From an uncultured Pseudokineococcus sp. (GTDB lineage: Bacteria; Actinomycetota; Actinomycetes; Actinomycetales; Quadrisphaeraceae), in contig NZ_CANMPM010000006.1 in the NCBI RefSeq assembly GCF_947499845.1, positions 1-64,000 of the forward strand: DNA of 64,000 bases, given 5' to 3'. Position 1 is the stretch's first letter. Each line of letters opens with the position of its first letter. The notes beneath the pieces were generated by a model that did no database searches, had not been told where the DNA came from, and worked only from the letters and a program-made list of their open reading frames with translations. Of the stretch, positions 52,406 through 61,777 are shown one piece after another. Both the position numbers and the translations under genes were made by a program.

Positions 52406-53809
52406 TCAGCTGTGGCTGTGCAGCGGCTTCCCGGCGAGGGCCAGGTGGGCCTCGCCGAGGGACTCGTTCTGGGTCGGGTGCGCGTGCACCAGCGCGGCGA
52501 CCTCCTCGGGGAAGGCCTCCCAGTTGACGATGAGCTGGGCCTCGCCGACCTGCTCGCCCATGCGGTCGCCGACGGCGACGAAGCCGACGACGGGGCCGTC
52601 CTTCTGCCGGACGAGCTTGACGAAGCCCTGGGTGCCGAGGATCTGGCTCTTGCCGTTGCCGCCGAGGTTGTACTCGAGCACCTCGACGCCGTCCTCGCCG
52701 TGGAGCTCGCGCGCCTGGCGCTCGGTGAGGCCGACGGAGGCGATCTCCGGCGTCGAGTAGGTGACCCGCGGGATCATCGCGTCGACGACCGGCGCCGGCT
52801 GCTGGCCGGCGATCTCCTCGGCGACGAAGATCCCCTGCGCGAAGCCGCGGTGCGCGAGCTGCAGGCCCGGGACGATGTCGCCGACGGCGTAGACGTGGCC
52901 GCCCGCGCCCGTCTCGACGCCGGTGCGGAGCCGCTCGTCGGTGATGACGAAGCCGCGGTCGAGGGTGACGCCGGCGTCCTCGTAGCCGAGGCCCTGCGTC
53001 GAGGGCCCGCGGCCCACGGCGACGAGCATGAGGTCGGCGTCGAAGGTCTTGCCGTCCTCGAGCTCGACGTGGACGCCGCTGTCGTCCTGCGTGACGCCCT
53101 TGAAGCGCACGCCGGTGGAGAAGCCGATCTTGCGCTTGCGGAAGGCGCGCTCGAGGGCCTTGGAGGCCGCCTCGTCCTCCGCCGCGACGAGGCGGGGGAG
53201 CGCCTCGACGATCGTCACGTCGACGCCGAAGGACTTCCACACGCTGGCGAACTCGCAGCCGATGACGCCGCCGCCGAGGACGATGGCCCGCTCGGGGACG
53301 TGGTCGAGCCGGATGGCCTGCTCGCTCGTGATGACGCGGCCGCCGATCTCCAGGCCGGGGAGGCTCTTGGAGTAGGAGCCGGTGGCGAGGACGACGTTCT
53401 TGCCGCGGTAGCGGGTGCCGTCGACCTCGACGGCGTCGCTGGCGACGAGGCGGCCCTCGCCCTCGACCATCGTCACCTTGTGGGCCTTCACGAGGCCCTG
53501 GAGGCCCTTGTAGAGGCGGCTGACGATGCCGTCCTTGTACTTGTTGACCCCGGCCATGTCGATGCCCTGGAGCTCGGCCTTGACGCCGAAGCCCTCGGCG
53601 TGGCGGGCGGAGTCGGCCACCTCGGCGGCGTGGAGGAGGGCCTTCGTCGGGATGCAGCCGCGGTGCAGGCAGGTGCCGCCCAGCTCGGCCTTCTCGACGA
53701 GGCAGACCGACAGGCCCAGCTCGGCGGCCCGGAAGGCCGCGGAGTACCCGCCGCTGCCACCCCCGAGCACGACGACGTCGTAGACGGTGTCTGCGGGGGA
53801 CTCGGGCAC
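52406..53809 (-). CDS. lpdA: Dihydrolipoamide dehydrogenase (E3)
   Basis: A 467-residue FAD disulfide reductase. FAD motif VVLGGGSGGYSAAF, redox-active Cys47 and Cys52 in GGTCLHRGCIPTK, NAD motif AIVLGGGVIGCEFASV, second FAD segment HVYAVGDIVPG and the dimer-interface active His-Glu pair in LVHAHPTQNESLGEA. It reoxidises the lipoyl groups of the dehydrogenase complexes. GTG at 53809 with AGGAG nine bases upstream. Forms an lpdA–sucB operon. Confidence 0.96.
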   Translation of the reverse strand: MPESPADTVYDVVVLGGGSGGYSAAFRAAELGLSVCLVEKAELGGTCLHRGCIPTKALLHAAEVADSARHAEGFGVKAELQGIDMAGVNKYKDGIVSRLYKGLQGLVKAHKVTMVEGEGRLVASDAVEVDGTRYRGKNVVLATGSYSKSLPGLEIGGRVITSEQAIRLDHVPERAIVLGGGVIGCEFASVWKSFGVDVTIVEALPRLVAAEDEAASKALERAFRKRKIGFSTGVRFKGVTQDDSGVHVELEDGKTFDADLMLVAVGRGPSTQGLGYEDAGVTLDRGFVITDERLRTGVETGAGGHVYAVGDIVPGLQLAHRGFAQGIFVAEEIAGQQPAPVVDAMIPRVTYSTPEIASVGLTERQARELHGEDGVEVLEYNLGGNGKSQILGTQGFVKLVRQKDGPVVGFVAVGDRMGEQVGEAQLIVNWEAFPEEVAALVHAHPTQNESLGEAHLALAGKPLHSHS

Positions 53810-54010
53810 GCGGGGCTCCTGGGGTGTCGCTGGGTCGCGGGACGTCTGTCCGCCCCTGCCCGCGGAGGTCGTCCGCGGCGCCGGGGCGCCGCCCATCCTG
53901 GCACTACCCCGGGCGAGCGCGGCAACCGGACGCGGCCGGGGCCCGCGGGGCGGTGGCGGGACCACGGGGACCACCGCGTGGGTCGCCCCCCACCTACGTC
54001 CGTCGAGCAC

Positions 54011-55765
54011 GTGTTCGAGCCGCTGTCGGTGGTCGCGCCTACGGTCGTGGGTGTGGAGGACGAGGCGGTGCCGGAGGCGGGGGTGCCCGGCGCCGTGCCG
54101 GGCGCTTCTCCCTCCGAGGTCGTGCCCGGTGACGAGAACGTTGGTGCCGCGTCGCCTGCTGTCTCCTCCGGCGTGGTGGCAGGTGCTGAGGCGGTGCCGG
54201 CGCTGTTCGCGTTGCGGTCGGCTCTGGCGGCGGGGCGTGCGGCGGTGGCTGGGTTGGGGGTGTGGTCGGTGGCTACGGCGGACCTGCGGGCGGTGCTGTC
54301 CGAGCTTGAGGCCTTGGTGCGCGTCTCCCAGGCCGCGCAGGTGGTGGTGCTGGGGGAGGTCGCGGCCCGGGGTGAGGCGCTGGTGCCGGGCGGTCTGACG
54401 CCGGGCGAGCGGGCCGTCCTCGCGCGGTCGCGGGCGGGGGACGGGCGCGGTGAGCTCGCGGGGGTGCTGGGGGTGCACCCCGCGACCGCAGCCCGCCGGC
54501 AGGCCACCGTCGCCTACGTCACCGGTTCCGGGCTGCCCGCCCAGCGGGTCGCCCGCACGGGCGGGCGCGGCGCCGGGCTGGGGGAGGGCACCGCGACGGG
54601 CGCCGCGCTGGCCGCGGGGCTCCTCAGCGCTGAGGCCGCGGACGTCGTCGCGGGGACGGTGCTGGACCTGCCCGAGCACTACGGGCCGGCAGGACGCGCG
54701 GCGGTGGAGCGGGTGCTCCTCGCCCACGCCCCCGAGGTGCCGTTGACGGTGCTGCGCCACCACGCGGCGGGGTTGCTGGCCCGCGCCGAGCTGTCCGAGG
54801 CCGGCGACGACGCCCCGGTCGAGGGCGGTGACCTGCTGGGGCGGCGGGAGGAGCGCGCGCACCGGCGCCGGGAGCTGTACTGCTCGCCGGACCTGCACGG
54901 CACGTGGCACGTGCGGGGGCGCCTGGCCCCCGAGGCCGGCGCGACCCTCATGACCGCGCTGGAGGCCCTCGCTGCCCCGGAGCCGTCCGGACAGCACGGC
55001 CCGGACCTGCGTTCCGCGGCGCAGCGCCGCGCCGACGCCCTCGTGGCCCTGGCCGACAAGACCCTGTCGGCCCCGCCGGGCAGCCCCACCGGAGTCCCCT
55101 CCGAGGGCGGTGCCCGGGCCCGGGTGGTCGTGACGATGGACCTGCCCGCCCTCACCGGCGCCGTGGCCGGGGCGGGTCTGCTGGCTGACGACGCCCCGCT
55201 GTCGGCCGGTGCGGTGCGCCGGTTGGCGTGCGACGCCGAGGTCGTGCCTGCGGTCTTGGGCTCCCGCTCCGAGCCGTTGGACGTGGGCCGGGCCGCCTAC
55301 ACCGTCACACCCGCCCAGCGCCGCGCCCTCGCGATCCGCGACCGCGGGTGCATCGCTCCGGACTGCGACGCCCCCGTGAGCAGGACCCAGGCCCACCACG
55401 TCGTGCACTGGGCCGACGGCGGCCCCACGGACCTGTCCAACCTGGCCCTGGTGTGCGGGCACGACCACCGGCGCGTCCACACCGGCGCCCTCGTCGCCCA
55501 CCTCGTCGACGGACGCCCCGTCATCACCCGCGCCGGCGACCCACCACCGGCCACCGCGCCCCCACCCTGGCGGGCGCGCCTGGAAGACCTCGCCCACGAG
55601 CTGACCGACGAGCTCCACCACCCCGACGGCACCTGCGCCGCCGACGAGTCCGAGCCCGGTCCCTCCGTCGAGCCCGGGGGTGCCGGTCCTGGCCGCCGAC
55701 CCGGCCGTGATGGCGGCCTCGTGGACGACGGGTCACCGAGCGGCGACGACGGCGACGACCCCTGA
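54011..55765 (+). CDS. DUF222/HNH endonuclease (13E12-repeat type) protein
   Basis: A 584-residue protein of the DUF222–HNH family, found in multiple copies in many actinobacteria. The DUF222 helical part covers about 60–380 (ADLRAVLSELEALVRVSQAAQ, LAPEAGATLMTALEALAAPE). The HNH nuclease at about 440–485 is complete: DRGCIAPDCDAPVSRTQAHH, VVHWADGGPTDLSNLALVCG and HDHRRVH, with two zinc Cys pairs and the catalytic His pair. A Pro/Asp-rich tail follows. Start unclear, no ribosome binding site; GTG 54011 is my choice, GTG 54053 possible. Role unknown, perhaps mobile or repair related. Confidence 0.83.
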   Translation: MFEPLSVVAPTVVGVEDEAVPEAGVPGAVPGASPSEVVPGDENVGAASPAVSSGVVAGAEAVPALFALRSALAAGRAAVAGLGVWSVATADLRAVLSELEALVRVSQAAQVVVLGEVAARGEALVPGGLTPGERAVLARSRAGDGRGELAGVLGVHPATAARRQATVAYVTGSGLPAQRVARTGGRGAGLGEGTATGAALAAGLLSAEAADVVAGTVLDLPEHYGPAGRAAVERVLLAHAPEVPLTVLRHHAAGLLARAELSEAGDDAPVEGGDLLGRREERAHRRRELYCSPDLHGTWHVRGRLAPEAGATLMTALEALAAPEPSGQHGPDLRSAAQRRADALVALADKTLSAPPGSPTGVPSEGGARARVVVTMDLPALTGAVAGAGLLADDAPLSAGAVRRLACDAEVVPAVLGSRSEPLDVGRAAYTVTPAQRRALAIRDRGCIAPDCDAPVSRTQAHHVVHWADGGPTDLSNLALVCGHDHRRVHTGALVAHLVDGRPVITRAGDPPPATAPPPWRARLEDLAHELTDELHHPDGTCAADESEPGPSVEPGGAGPGRRPGRDGGLVDDGSPSGDDGDDP

Positions 55766-56050
55766 CCCCGGCGTGCGCCGTGCCTGTTCTCGGCGGCGTG
55801 GGTCCCCGCCCGCGGTCGCTGGTGCCCGCGGTCGCTGTTGCCGTCGGAGGCCGGTGCCCTCGGAGCCCGGTCCCTGCGAGGGGGGCCATGACCCCGGCGT
55901 CTCGTGCCGGACGGCCCCGCGCGCGCGTCGATCGGCCCGGCGCCGCCGTCGGTGGTCGGGAGGGCGACCCGCACCGGGCGCCCAGGCGGCACGGCTACCG
56001 TGGTGAGCTCGGCGGGGGCCTGCCTCGCACGGCGCACGGAGGAGGACGGC

Positions 56051-56416
56051 ATGGCGTGGTGGTCGCGGCTCCTCGGCCGGGGCGGCGCAGCGTCGCCGGG
56101 GTCGGCGGCGGGCGCGCCGTCACCGCGCGCGGAGCGCGGTGAGTCCTCGGCGCACATGGCCGAGTTCGCGCGCACCCGCGTGGGCGTCGAGGCCTACCTC
56201 GAGCCGGCGACCAACGACACCGGACTGACGCTGCTCCTCATCGCCACCGACGGCGAGTGGACGCGGCGTCGGGTGCCCGACGTGAGGACGGCCCGGCAGT
56301 TCGCCCAGGACCTGGCCATGCCCTTCTACGACGTCAACTTCACCGGCTACCCGCAGCGCATGCGCGACTACAACGCGCGCCAGCGGGCGGAGGAGAAGGC
56401 CCGGCGCCGACGGTGA
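56051..56416 (+). CDS. Conserved actinobacterial 121-aa protein of unknown function
   Basis: A 121-residue soluble protein. An Arg/Ser/Ala-rich, disordered N-terminus (about 35 residues) precedes a compact domain: MAEFARTRVGVEAYLEPATN, LLLIATDGEWTRRRVPD, RTARQFAQDLAMPFYDV and GYPQRMRDYNARQ, ending in a basic tail (KARRRR). The wording is familiar from many actinobacterial hypotheticals. ATG at 56051 follows GGAGGACGGC. The next gene is a GntR regulator 76 bp later; no function is suggested by context. Confidence 0.75.
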   Translation: MAWWSRLLGRGGAASPGSAAGAPSPRAERGESSAHMAEFARTRVGVEAYLEPATNDTGLTLLLIATDGEWTRRRVPDVRTARQFAQDLAMPFYDVNFTGYPQRMRDYNARQRAEEKARRRR

Positions 56417-56492
56417 GGGGTCTCCCGCCCGCGGCGTCCCCGGGCGCCGGCGGCGCGCGACCTGTCGTGGTCTCGGCTCGGCGGGCGCGACC

Positions 56493-56852
56493 GTGATCGC
56501 CTTCCGCGTCGACGAGGGCTCGGGCGTGCCGCCGTACGAGCAGCTGCGGGCGCAGGTCGTGGAGGCCGTCGGCGCGGGTGACCTCGCGCCGGGGGAGAGG
56601 CTGCCGCCGGTGCGGCGCCTCGCCGAGGAGCTGGGCGTCGCGCCGGGCACCGTCGCGCGGACGTACAAGGAGCTCGAGGCCGACGGCGTCGTGGAGACCC
56701 GTGGCCGCGCCGGGACCGTGGTCGCCGCGGGCACGGACGCCGAGGCGCAGGCCGTCGCGGCCGCGACCGAGTACGCCGAGCGGGTCCGGCGCCTCGGCGT
56801 CGACGGCGACCGCGCGCTGGCGCTCGTCCGCGCAGCCCTCGGTCCTCGCTGA
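56493..56852 (+). CDS. Short GntR-family regulator (YtrA type)
   Basis: A 119-residue GntR protein. The winged helix-turn-helix is complete (PPYEQLRAQVVEAVGAGDLA, RLPPVRRLAEELGVAPGTV, ARTYKELEADGVVETRGRAG), followed by only about 45 residues forming two helices, the layout of the YtrA subfamily that usually controls ABC transporters. No such transporter is in the window. GTG at 56493. Confidence 0.88.
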   Translation: MIAFRVDEGSGVPPYEQLRAQVVEAVGAGDLAPGERLPPVRRLAEELGVAPGTVARTYKELEADGVVETRGRAGTVVAAGTDAEAQAVAAATEYAERVRRLGVDGDRALALVRAALGPR

Positions 56853-57084
56853 CGCACCGCCTCCCGCCGCCGCCGAGGTCCTCTCGCCCTGAGGGGTCCT
56901 TCGACCTGACGGGCCCTTCGACCTGACGGTTCCTTCGGCGCCGCGGGTGCCATCAGGCCCGAGCCCCTCACGCGTTGGCCCTCACGCACGGGTCCTCACG
57001 CACGGGCCCACGACGCGGCGGACGCGGTCGCACGACGTCAGCACCACGAGCCGGGCCTACGAGCATCGAGCACGGGGAGCACGT
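56853..57084. repeat. Gene-free stretch with two tandem-repeat arrays
   Basis: Part of a 327-bp gap. Array 1 (56892–56938): about 2.5 copies of GGTCCTTCGACCTGACG. Array 2 (56967–57008): three 14-bp copies of CTCACGCACGGGYC, the first degenerate. Nothing else is recognisable before the pepA terminator at 57085. Confidence 0.75.
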
Positions 57085-57124
57085 CGGGCCGCAGGTCCAC
57101 CCTCAGCGGTGGTCCTGCGGCCCG
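57085..57124 (-). terminator. 17-bp hairpin, pepA terminator
   Basis: CGGGCCGCAGGTCCACC pairs with 57108–57124 (one mismatch) around CTCAGC, 55 bases downstream of the pepA stop. Also lies downstream of the convergent GntR gene. Confidence 0.7.
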
Positions 57125-57179
57125 TCGTCGGCGCGGAAGACGCCCCAGCGTCGCGCGGTGGCGGCGGCGGGGGCGGGTG

Positions 57180-58688
57180 TCAGCGCTTGCCGGCGTCCTC
57201 GAGCACCTGCACGAGCGTGCGCACGGCCACGCCGGTGCCGCCCTTGCCGGTGTAGCCCCACGGCTTGCCCTCGTTGAAGGCGGGCCCAGCGATGTCGAGG
57301 TGCGCCCAGGGGATGCGGGGGCTGCCCTCGCCGCCCGTGCGGCCCACGAACTCCCGCAGGAAGAGACCGGCGACGAGCATGCCGCCGTAGCGCTCGCCCA
57401 TGTTGGCGATGTCGGCCACCGGCGAGTCCAGGCTCGCGCGCAGCTCCTCCGGCAGCGGCATGGGCCAGAACTGCTCGCCCGAGCGCTCGGCGGCCGCGAC
57501 GACGCGCTGGCCCACCTGCGGGTCGTCGGCCATGACGGCGGAGACCCGGCTGCCGAGGGCCACCATCTGGGCGCCGGTGAGGGTGGCGACGTCGAGGATG
57601 AGGTCGGGCTGCTGCTCGCTCGCGGAGACGAGGCCGTCGGCCAGCACGAGGCGGCCCTCGGCGTCGGTGTTGAGCACCTCGACGGTGCGGCCGCCGTACG
57701 TCGTGATGACGTCGGAGGGACGCATGGCGCCCCCGCCGGGCATGTTCTCGGCGAGGCAGAGCCAGGCGGTGACCTCGACGGGGAGCTTGAGGCGCGCGGC
57801 GGCGACGACGGCCTGCAGCACGGCGGCGGCGCCGCCCATGTCGCACTTCATCGTCTCCATCGACGCGGCGGGCTTGATGGACAGGCCGCCCGAGTCGAAG
57901 GTGATGCCCTTGCCGACGAGCGCGACCTTCGCGGCGGCGCCCCGCGGCGACCACGTGACGCTGACGAGCCGCGGCCCGCGCGCCGAGCCCTTGCCGACGC
58001 CCGTGAGGCCGCCGTAGCCGCCCTTGGCGAGCGCGACGTCGTCGAGCACCTTGACCTTGAGGCCGTGCTCCTTGCCCGCGGCGACGGCGACGTCCGCGAA
58101 GGACTCGGGGTAGAGGTCGACCGGCGGGGCGTTGACGAGGTCGCGGGCGGCGGCGACGGCGTCGGCGAGGACGCGCGCGCGCTCGACGCCGACCTTGAGC
58201 TCCTTGTCGCGCGGCGACGTCGTCAGCAGCGCGACCTCGGCGACGGGGGCCTTCTGCGCGGCAGCGGTGCGCTCCTTGTACGGCGAGTAGGCGTAGGCGC
58301 CGAGGAGGGCGCCCTCGACGGCCGCGACGGCGTCCTCGACGTCGGCCGCGGGCAGCCCGAGCGCGAGCACCTGCAGGCCCGCGCACGCGCGGGCGGCGGC
58401 GCCGGCGGCGCGGCGCAGCGCCTCACGGCCCGGGCGGTCGCCCGTGGTGCGGCCGACGCCGGCGAGGACCAGCACGCCGGCGGTGGCGCCGCCGGCCGAG
58501 GGCACCTTGACGACCTCGTCCGCCGCGCCCGTGACGCCGAGGGAGCCCAGGGCCCCGGGGAGCCACCGCAGGGCGCGCGGCAGGTCGGCGAGGAGGCGGG
58601 GGCCGTCGTCGGTGGCGGCGACGGCGAGGACGACGGCGTCGGCCGGCGCCGACGCCACGTCCTTGTTCACGAGGTTCACGGAAGTCAT
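57180..58688 (-). CDS. pepA: Leucyl aminopeptidase (M17)
   Basis: A 502-residue M17 aminopeptidase. Catalytic domain signatures: [19 protein letters not shown] (metal Lys and Asp), [12 protein letters not shown], and [14 protein letters not shown] near residue 339 with Asp, Glu and Arg of the active site. The N-terminal 150 residues form the usual alpha/beta cap. It cleaves N-terminal Leu and other residues in the cytoplasm, a general peptide-turnover enzyme. ATG at 58688. Divergent from gcvT with 92 bp between; actinobacteria commonly keep pepA and gcvT together. Confidence 0.96.
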   Translation of the reverse strand: MTSVNLVNKDVASAPADAVVLAVAATDDGPRLLADLPRALRWLPGALGSLGVTGAADEVVKVPSAGGATAGVLVLAGVGRTTGDRPGREALRRAAGAAARACAGLQVLALGLPAADVEDAVAAVEGALLGAYAYSPYKERTAAAQKAPVAEVALLTTSPRDKELKVGVERARVLADAVAAARDLVNAPPVDLYPESFADVAVAAGKEHGLKVKVLDDVALAKGGYGGLTGVGKGSARGPRLVSVTWSPRGAAAKVALVGKGITFDSGGLSIKPAASMETMKCDMGGAAAVLQAVVAAARLKLPVEVTAWLCLAENMPGGGAMRPSDVITTYGGRTVEVLNTDAEGRLVLADGLVSASEQQPDLILDVATLTGAQMVALGSRVSAVMADDPQVGQRVVAAAERSGEQFWPMPLPEELRASLDSPVADIANMGERYGGMLVAGLFLREFVGRTGGEGSPRIPWAHLDIAGPAFNEGKPWGYTGKGGTGVAVRTLVQVLEDAGKR

Positions 58689-58780
58689 CTGGGCAGGCTA
58701 CCCACGCACCCACGACCCGCGACCGGCGCGGACCGCCGTCGGAGGCCGCCGTCGCCGCGGGCCTGGCTAGGGTCGCCCGG

Positions 58781-60010
58781 GTGACCACGGGAGCAGGAGC
58801 CACGCACGACGACCCCCGCGACGCGAGCCGGGCGGGGACGGCGCAGTCCGCCGCCGCCGCGGAGGCCGAGGCCCCGGTGGTGCGCGAGGAGGCCGCCGAC
58901 GACCTCGCCCCGGGCGGGGCCCTGCGGGGCCCGCTGCACGACCGCCACGTCGCCGCGGGGGCGAAGATGGCCGACTTCGGCGGCTGGTCCATGCCGCTGG
59001 AGCACGCCGGCGGCGGCGTCGTCGCCGAGCACCGGGCCGTCCGCGAGGCCGTGGGCCTCTTCGACGTCAGCCACCTCGGCAAGGTGCGGGTGCGCGGGCG
59101 CGGTGCGGCGGCCTTCGTGGACTCCTGCCTCACCAACGACCTGGGGCGCATCGCCCCCGGCCGCGCGCAGTACAGCCTGTGCTGCGCCGAGGACGGCGGG
59201 GTCGTCGACGACCTCATCGCCTACCTGCGCGGCGACGACGAGGTCTTCACGGTCCCGAACGCGGCCAACGCCGGCGAGGTGGCGGAGCGCCTGCGGGGCG
59301 CTGCGCCGGAGGGCGTCGAGGTCCTCGACGAGCACCGCGAGCACGCCGTCCTCGCCGTCCAGGGCCCGGAGGCCGACGGCGTCCTGCACGCCCTCGGCCT
59401 GCCCGTGGGCGCCGACTACATGGGCTGGGTCGACGCCTCGTGGCGCGGCCGGCCCGTCGTCGTCTGCCGGACCGGCTACACGGGGGAGCGCGGCTACGAG
59501 CTGCTGCCGCGGTGGGAGGACGCGGGCGAGCTGTGGGACGCCGCCCTCGAGCAGGTCCGCGCCCGCGACGGGCGAGCCTGCGGCCTCGGCGCCCGGGACA
59601 CGCTGCGCACCGAGATGGGGTACGCGCTCCACGGCCACGAGCTGACGCGCGACATCACCCCCGTGCAGGCGCGCGTCGGCTGGGCGGTCGGGTGGGGCAA
59701 GCCCGCCTTCTGGGGGCGCGACGCCCTCCTCGCCGAGCGGGAGGCCGGCCCCGCCCGCCGCTCGTGGGGGCTCCTCGCGCAGGGCCGCGGCGTGCTCCGC
59801 GCCGGCCTCGCGGTCGAGGACTCGGAGGGCCGCCGCGTCGGCACCACGACGTCGGGCACCTTCTCCCCGACCCTGGGGGCGGGCGTCGCCCTCGCGCTGC
59901 TCGACGCGGCGGTCGAGCGGGACGACCTCGTGGCCGTGGACGTGCGCGGCCGCGCCCTCGCCTGCCGCGTCGTGCGCCCGCCCTTCGTGCCCGACCGCAC
60001 GCGGGCCTGA
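58781..60010 (+). CDS. gcvT: Aminomethyltransferase, glycine cleavage T protein
   Basis: A 409-residue GcvT. Blocks: [65 protein letters not shown]-like [34 protein letters not shown] and [17 protein letters not shown]. With H, P and L proteins it passes the methylene group of glycine to tetrahydrofolate; the H protein is lipoylated, linking it to lipA/lipB here. The N-terminal 55 residues are an acidic, low-complexity extension absent from most GcvT, so the true start may be later, at one of the internal GTG codons. No glycine riboswitch was seen upstream. Confidence 0.93.
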   Translation: MTTGAGATHDDPRDASRAGTAQSAAAAEAEAPVVREEAADDLAPGGALRGPLHDRHVAAGAKMADFGGWSMPLEHAGGGVVAEHRAVREAVGLFDVSHLGKVRVRGRGAAAFVDSCLTNDLGRIAPGRAQYSLCCAEDGGVVDDLIAYLRGDDEVFTVPNAANAGEVAERLRGAAPEGVEVLDEHREHAVLAVQGPEADGVLHALGLPVGADYMGWVDASWRGRPVVVCRTGYTGERGYELLPRWEDAGELWDAALEQVRARDGRACGLGARDTLRTEMGYALHGHELTRDITPVQARVGWAVGWGKPAFWGRDALLAEREAGPARRSWGLLAQGRGVLRAGLAVEDSEGRRVGTTTSGTFSPTLGAGVALALLDAAVERDDLVAVDVRGRALACRVVRPPFVPDRTRA

Positions 60011-60090
60011 CCAGGTCCTCCCGGCACCCGCGCCACCGGCCCGCGCCAGCAGCCCGCCACCACCGGCCCGGCCCCCGGTGGGGCCCCGGG

Positions 60091-60858
60091 TCAGAGCCCG
60101 GCGGCCCCGCCGACGAGGCTGCCGACGGCGAAGGTCGCCGCCATCGCCAGGGCGCCGCCCACGAGCAGGCGCACGACGGCGGGCCGCACCGGCGAGGCGC
60201 CCAGGCGGGCGCTGACGGCGCCGGTGAGGGCCAGCGCCGCGAGGACGGCGAGGACGGTGACCGGCACCCGCAGCTCGGGCGGGGGCAGCAGCACGGCGAG
60301 GAGCGGCAGCAGGGCGCCGGTCGTGAACGCGACGGCGGAGGCGCCGGCCGCCTGCCACGGCCGGCTGAGCTCCTCCTCGTCGAGGCCCAGCTCGACGTCC
60401 AGGTGGGCCGCGACGGGGTCGTGCGCCGTCAGCTCCTCGGCGACCTGCCGCGCCGTCGCCGCCGACAGGCCCTTCTCCTCGTACAGCGACGCCAGCTCGG
60501 CCAGCTCCTCCTCGGGCTGGGTGGCGAGCTCCTGCCGCTCCTTCGCGATGAGCGCGGCCTCGCTGTCGCGCTGCGTGCTCACGCTGACGTACTCGCCGAG
60601 GGCCATCGACACCGCGCCGGCGACTAGCCCGGCGAGCCCGGCGGTGAGCAGCGGGCCGCGGTCGACCGTGGCCCCGGCGACGCCGACGACGAGGCCGGCG
60701 GTCGAGACGATGCCGTCGTTCGCGCCCAGCACCCCGGCGCGCAGCCAGCCCAGCCGCCCGGGGCCCCGTCCGTGCGGCTCGCCCTCGTGGGTCGCCGACG
60801 CCCGGATCCCGGCCGGGGCGACGACCTCGCCCGGCGACCGCTCGTCGACCTCGTCCAC
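60091..60858 (-). CDS. VIT1/CCC1-family iron/manganese transporter
   Basis: A 255-residue membrane protein. LRAGVLGANDGIVSTAGLVVGV is the signature of the first helix, then GAVSMALGEYVSVSTQRDSE, a charged cytoplasmic domain of about 70 residues with Glu-rich metal-binding helices (EEELAELASLYEEKGLS, HLDVELGLDEEEL) and three C-terminal helices (AFTTGALLPLLAVLLPP and others). Known relatives move Fe2+ or Mn2+ out of the cytosol. GTG at 60858 follows GGGAGAGCGA; GTG 60882 is an alternative. Confidence 0.9.
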   Translation of the reverse strand: MDEVDERSPGEVVAPAGIRASATHEGEPHGRGPGRLGWLRAGVLGANDGIVSTAGLVVGVAGATVDRGPLLTAGLAGLVAGAVSMALGEYVSVSTQRDSEAALIAKERQELATQPEEELAELASLYEEKGLSAATARQVAEELTAHDPVAAHLDVELGLDEEELSRPWQAAGASAVAFTTGALLPLLAVLLPPPELRVPVTVLAVLAALALTGAVSARLGASPVRPAVVRLLVGGALAMAATFAVGSLVGGAAGL

Positions 60859-60974
60859 CGCTCGCTCTCCCGCTGCGTCCACGGGGAGATGCTGCGCCCG
60901 GACCGGTCGCCGCGCAGCCGAGGTGAGGCTGCGCTTCGCCGTCGCGCGCGGCGCCCGGGACCGGTTGGTCTGGG

Positions 60975-61766
60975 TCAGGGAGCGCTGCGCCGCCGCCGCT
61001 GCAGCGCTCGTGCCGCACCGGCGGACAGGCCCGCGGCGAGCGCCAGCGCCACCGCGACGGCTCCCGCGAGGCCGGCCGGTCCGGCGAGGAGGGAGTCCGG
61101 CCCCGGGGCGTCCGCGGCGGCGCCGTCGGCCCCTGCGGCGGCCTGCGGAGCGGGGGCGCCGAGGGCCACGTCGACCGGTCCGTCGGCCGCGCGCGCCGCG
61201 TCGGGCAGCGGGACCGCGGGCTGGCAGACGTCGGCGGGGTAGGAGTCGAGGGCGCACAGCACGCCCGACTCGGCGCGCAGGGCGGCGACGTCGTCGAGGA
61301 CGACCTCGCCGGAGGAGCCCTCCGGCACCTGAGCGCAGGCGCCACGCGCGGCGGGGGGCTCCTCCTGCGCCCCCGGGGGCGCGTCGACGGGCCGGCCGTA
61401 GTCGACGACGACGCCCACGCGCACCTGCCCCTCGACGGGTGCGACGTCCTGGCACAGCTCGGCGAAGGTCGGCCGGCCGCGCGGCGGCCGCGGCCGGGCG
61501 TCGGCCGGTGCGGTCACGAAGCGCCAGCCCTCGACGGTGCCGTCCTCGGCGGTCCGGGCGCTGGGGCCCACGGGGGCGAAGGCCCAGGCGCCGTCCTCGA
61601 CGAGGAAGGAGCCCCAGTAGGCGACGGCCTCCGGTGCCGTGGCCGACGCCGCGGGCGCGACGGCGAGCAGGGCGGCGACGGCGGCGGCTCCTGCGGTGGT
61701 GCGTCGTGCCAGTGTCCTCAGCGCTCCTCGTCGGTGGGCTCCTCCTCGAGTGGGGCCCTCAGCCAC
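60975..61766 (-). CDS. Exported, membrane-anchored protein of unknown function
   Basis: A 263-residue protein. Signal peptide within residues 1–45 (TAGAAAVAALLAVAPAASA), an outer domain with AYWGSFLVEDGAWAFAP, GWRFVTAPAD and RPTFAELCQDVAPVEGQVRVGVVVDYG, four Cys that could form two disulfides, then a Pro/Ala linker, a C-terminal helix (AGLAGAVAVALALAAGLSAGAA) and a basic tail RALQRRRRSAP. Similar proteins occur in other actinobacteria, often near transport genes, but I cannot name the family. GTG 61766 is the only start ahead of the signal peptide in this frame. 11 bp after the YihY gene, likely one operon. Confidence 0.72.
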   Translation of the reverse strand: MAEGPTRGGAHRRGALRTLARRTTAGAAAVAALLAVAPAASATAPEAVAYWGSFLVEDGAWAFAPVGPSARTAEDGTVEGWRFVTAPADARPRPPRGRPTFAELCQDVAPVEGQVRVGVVVDYGRPVDAPPGAQEEPPAARGACAQVPEGSSGEVVLDDVAALRAESGVLCALDSYPADVCQPAVPLPDAARAADGPVDVALGAPAPQAAAGADGAAADAPGPDSLLAGPAGLAGAVAVALALAAGLSAGAARALQRRRRSAP

Positions 61767-61777
61767 GGTAGGCGCCG

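Noticed and set aside
49904-55765. A 1953-codon open frame running opposite epimerase, sucB and lpdA
   Set aside because: Only its last 584 codons (DUF222/HNH) look like protein. The rest is the antisense of real genes, kept open by the very high G+C.
56853-57084. CRISPR-like array
   Set aside because: Units are 14–18 bp, directly adjacent and without unique spacers; plain tandem repeats.
58689-58780. Possible glycine riboswitch before gcvT
   Set aside because: The 92-bp gap to pepA is too short for a tandem glycine aptamer, and I see no matching conserved stems.
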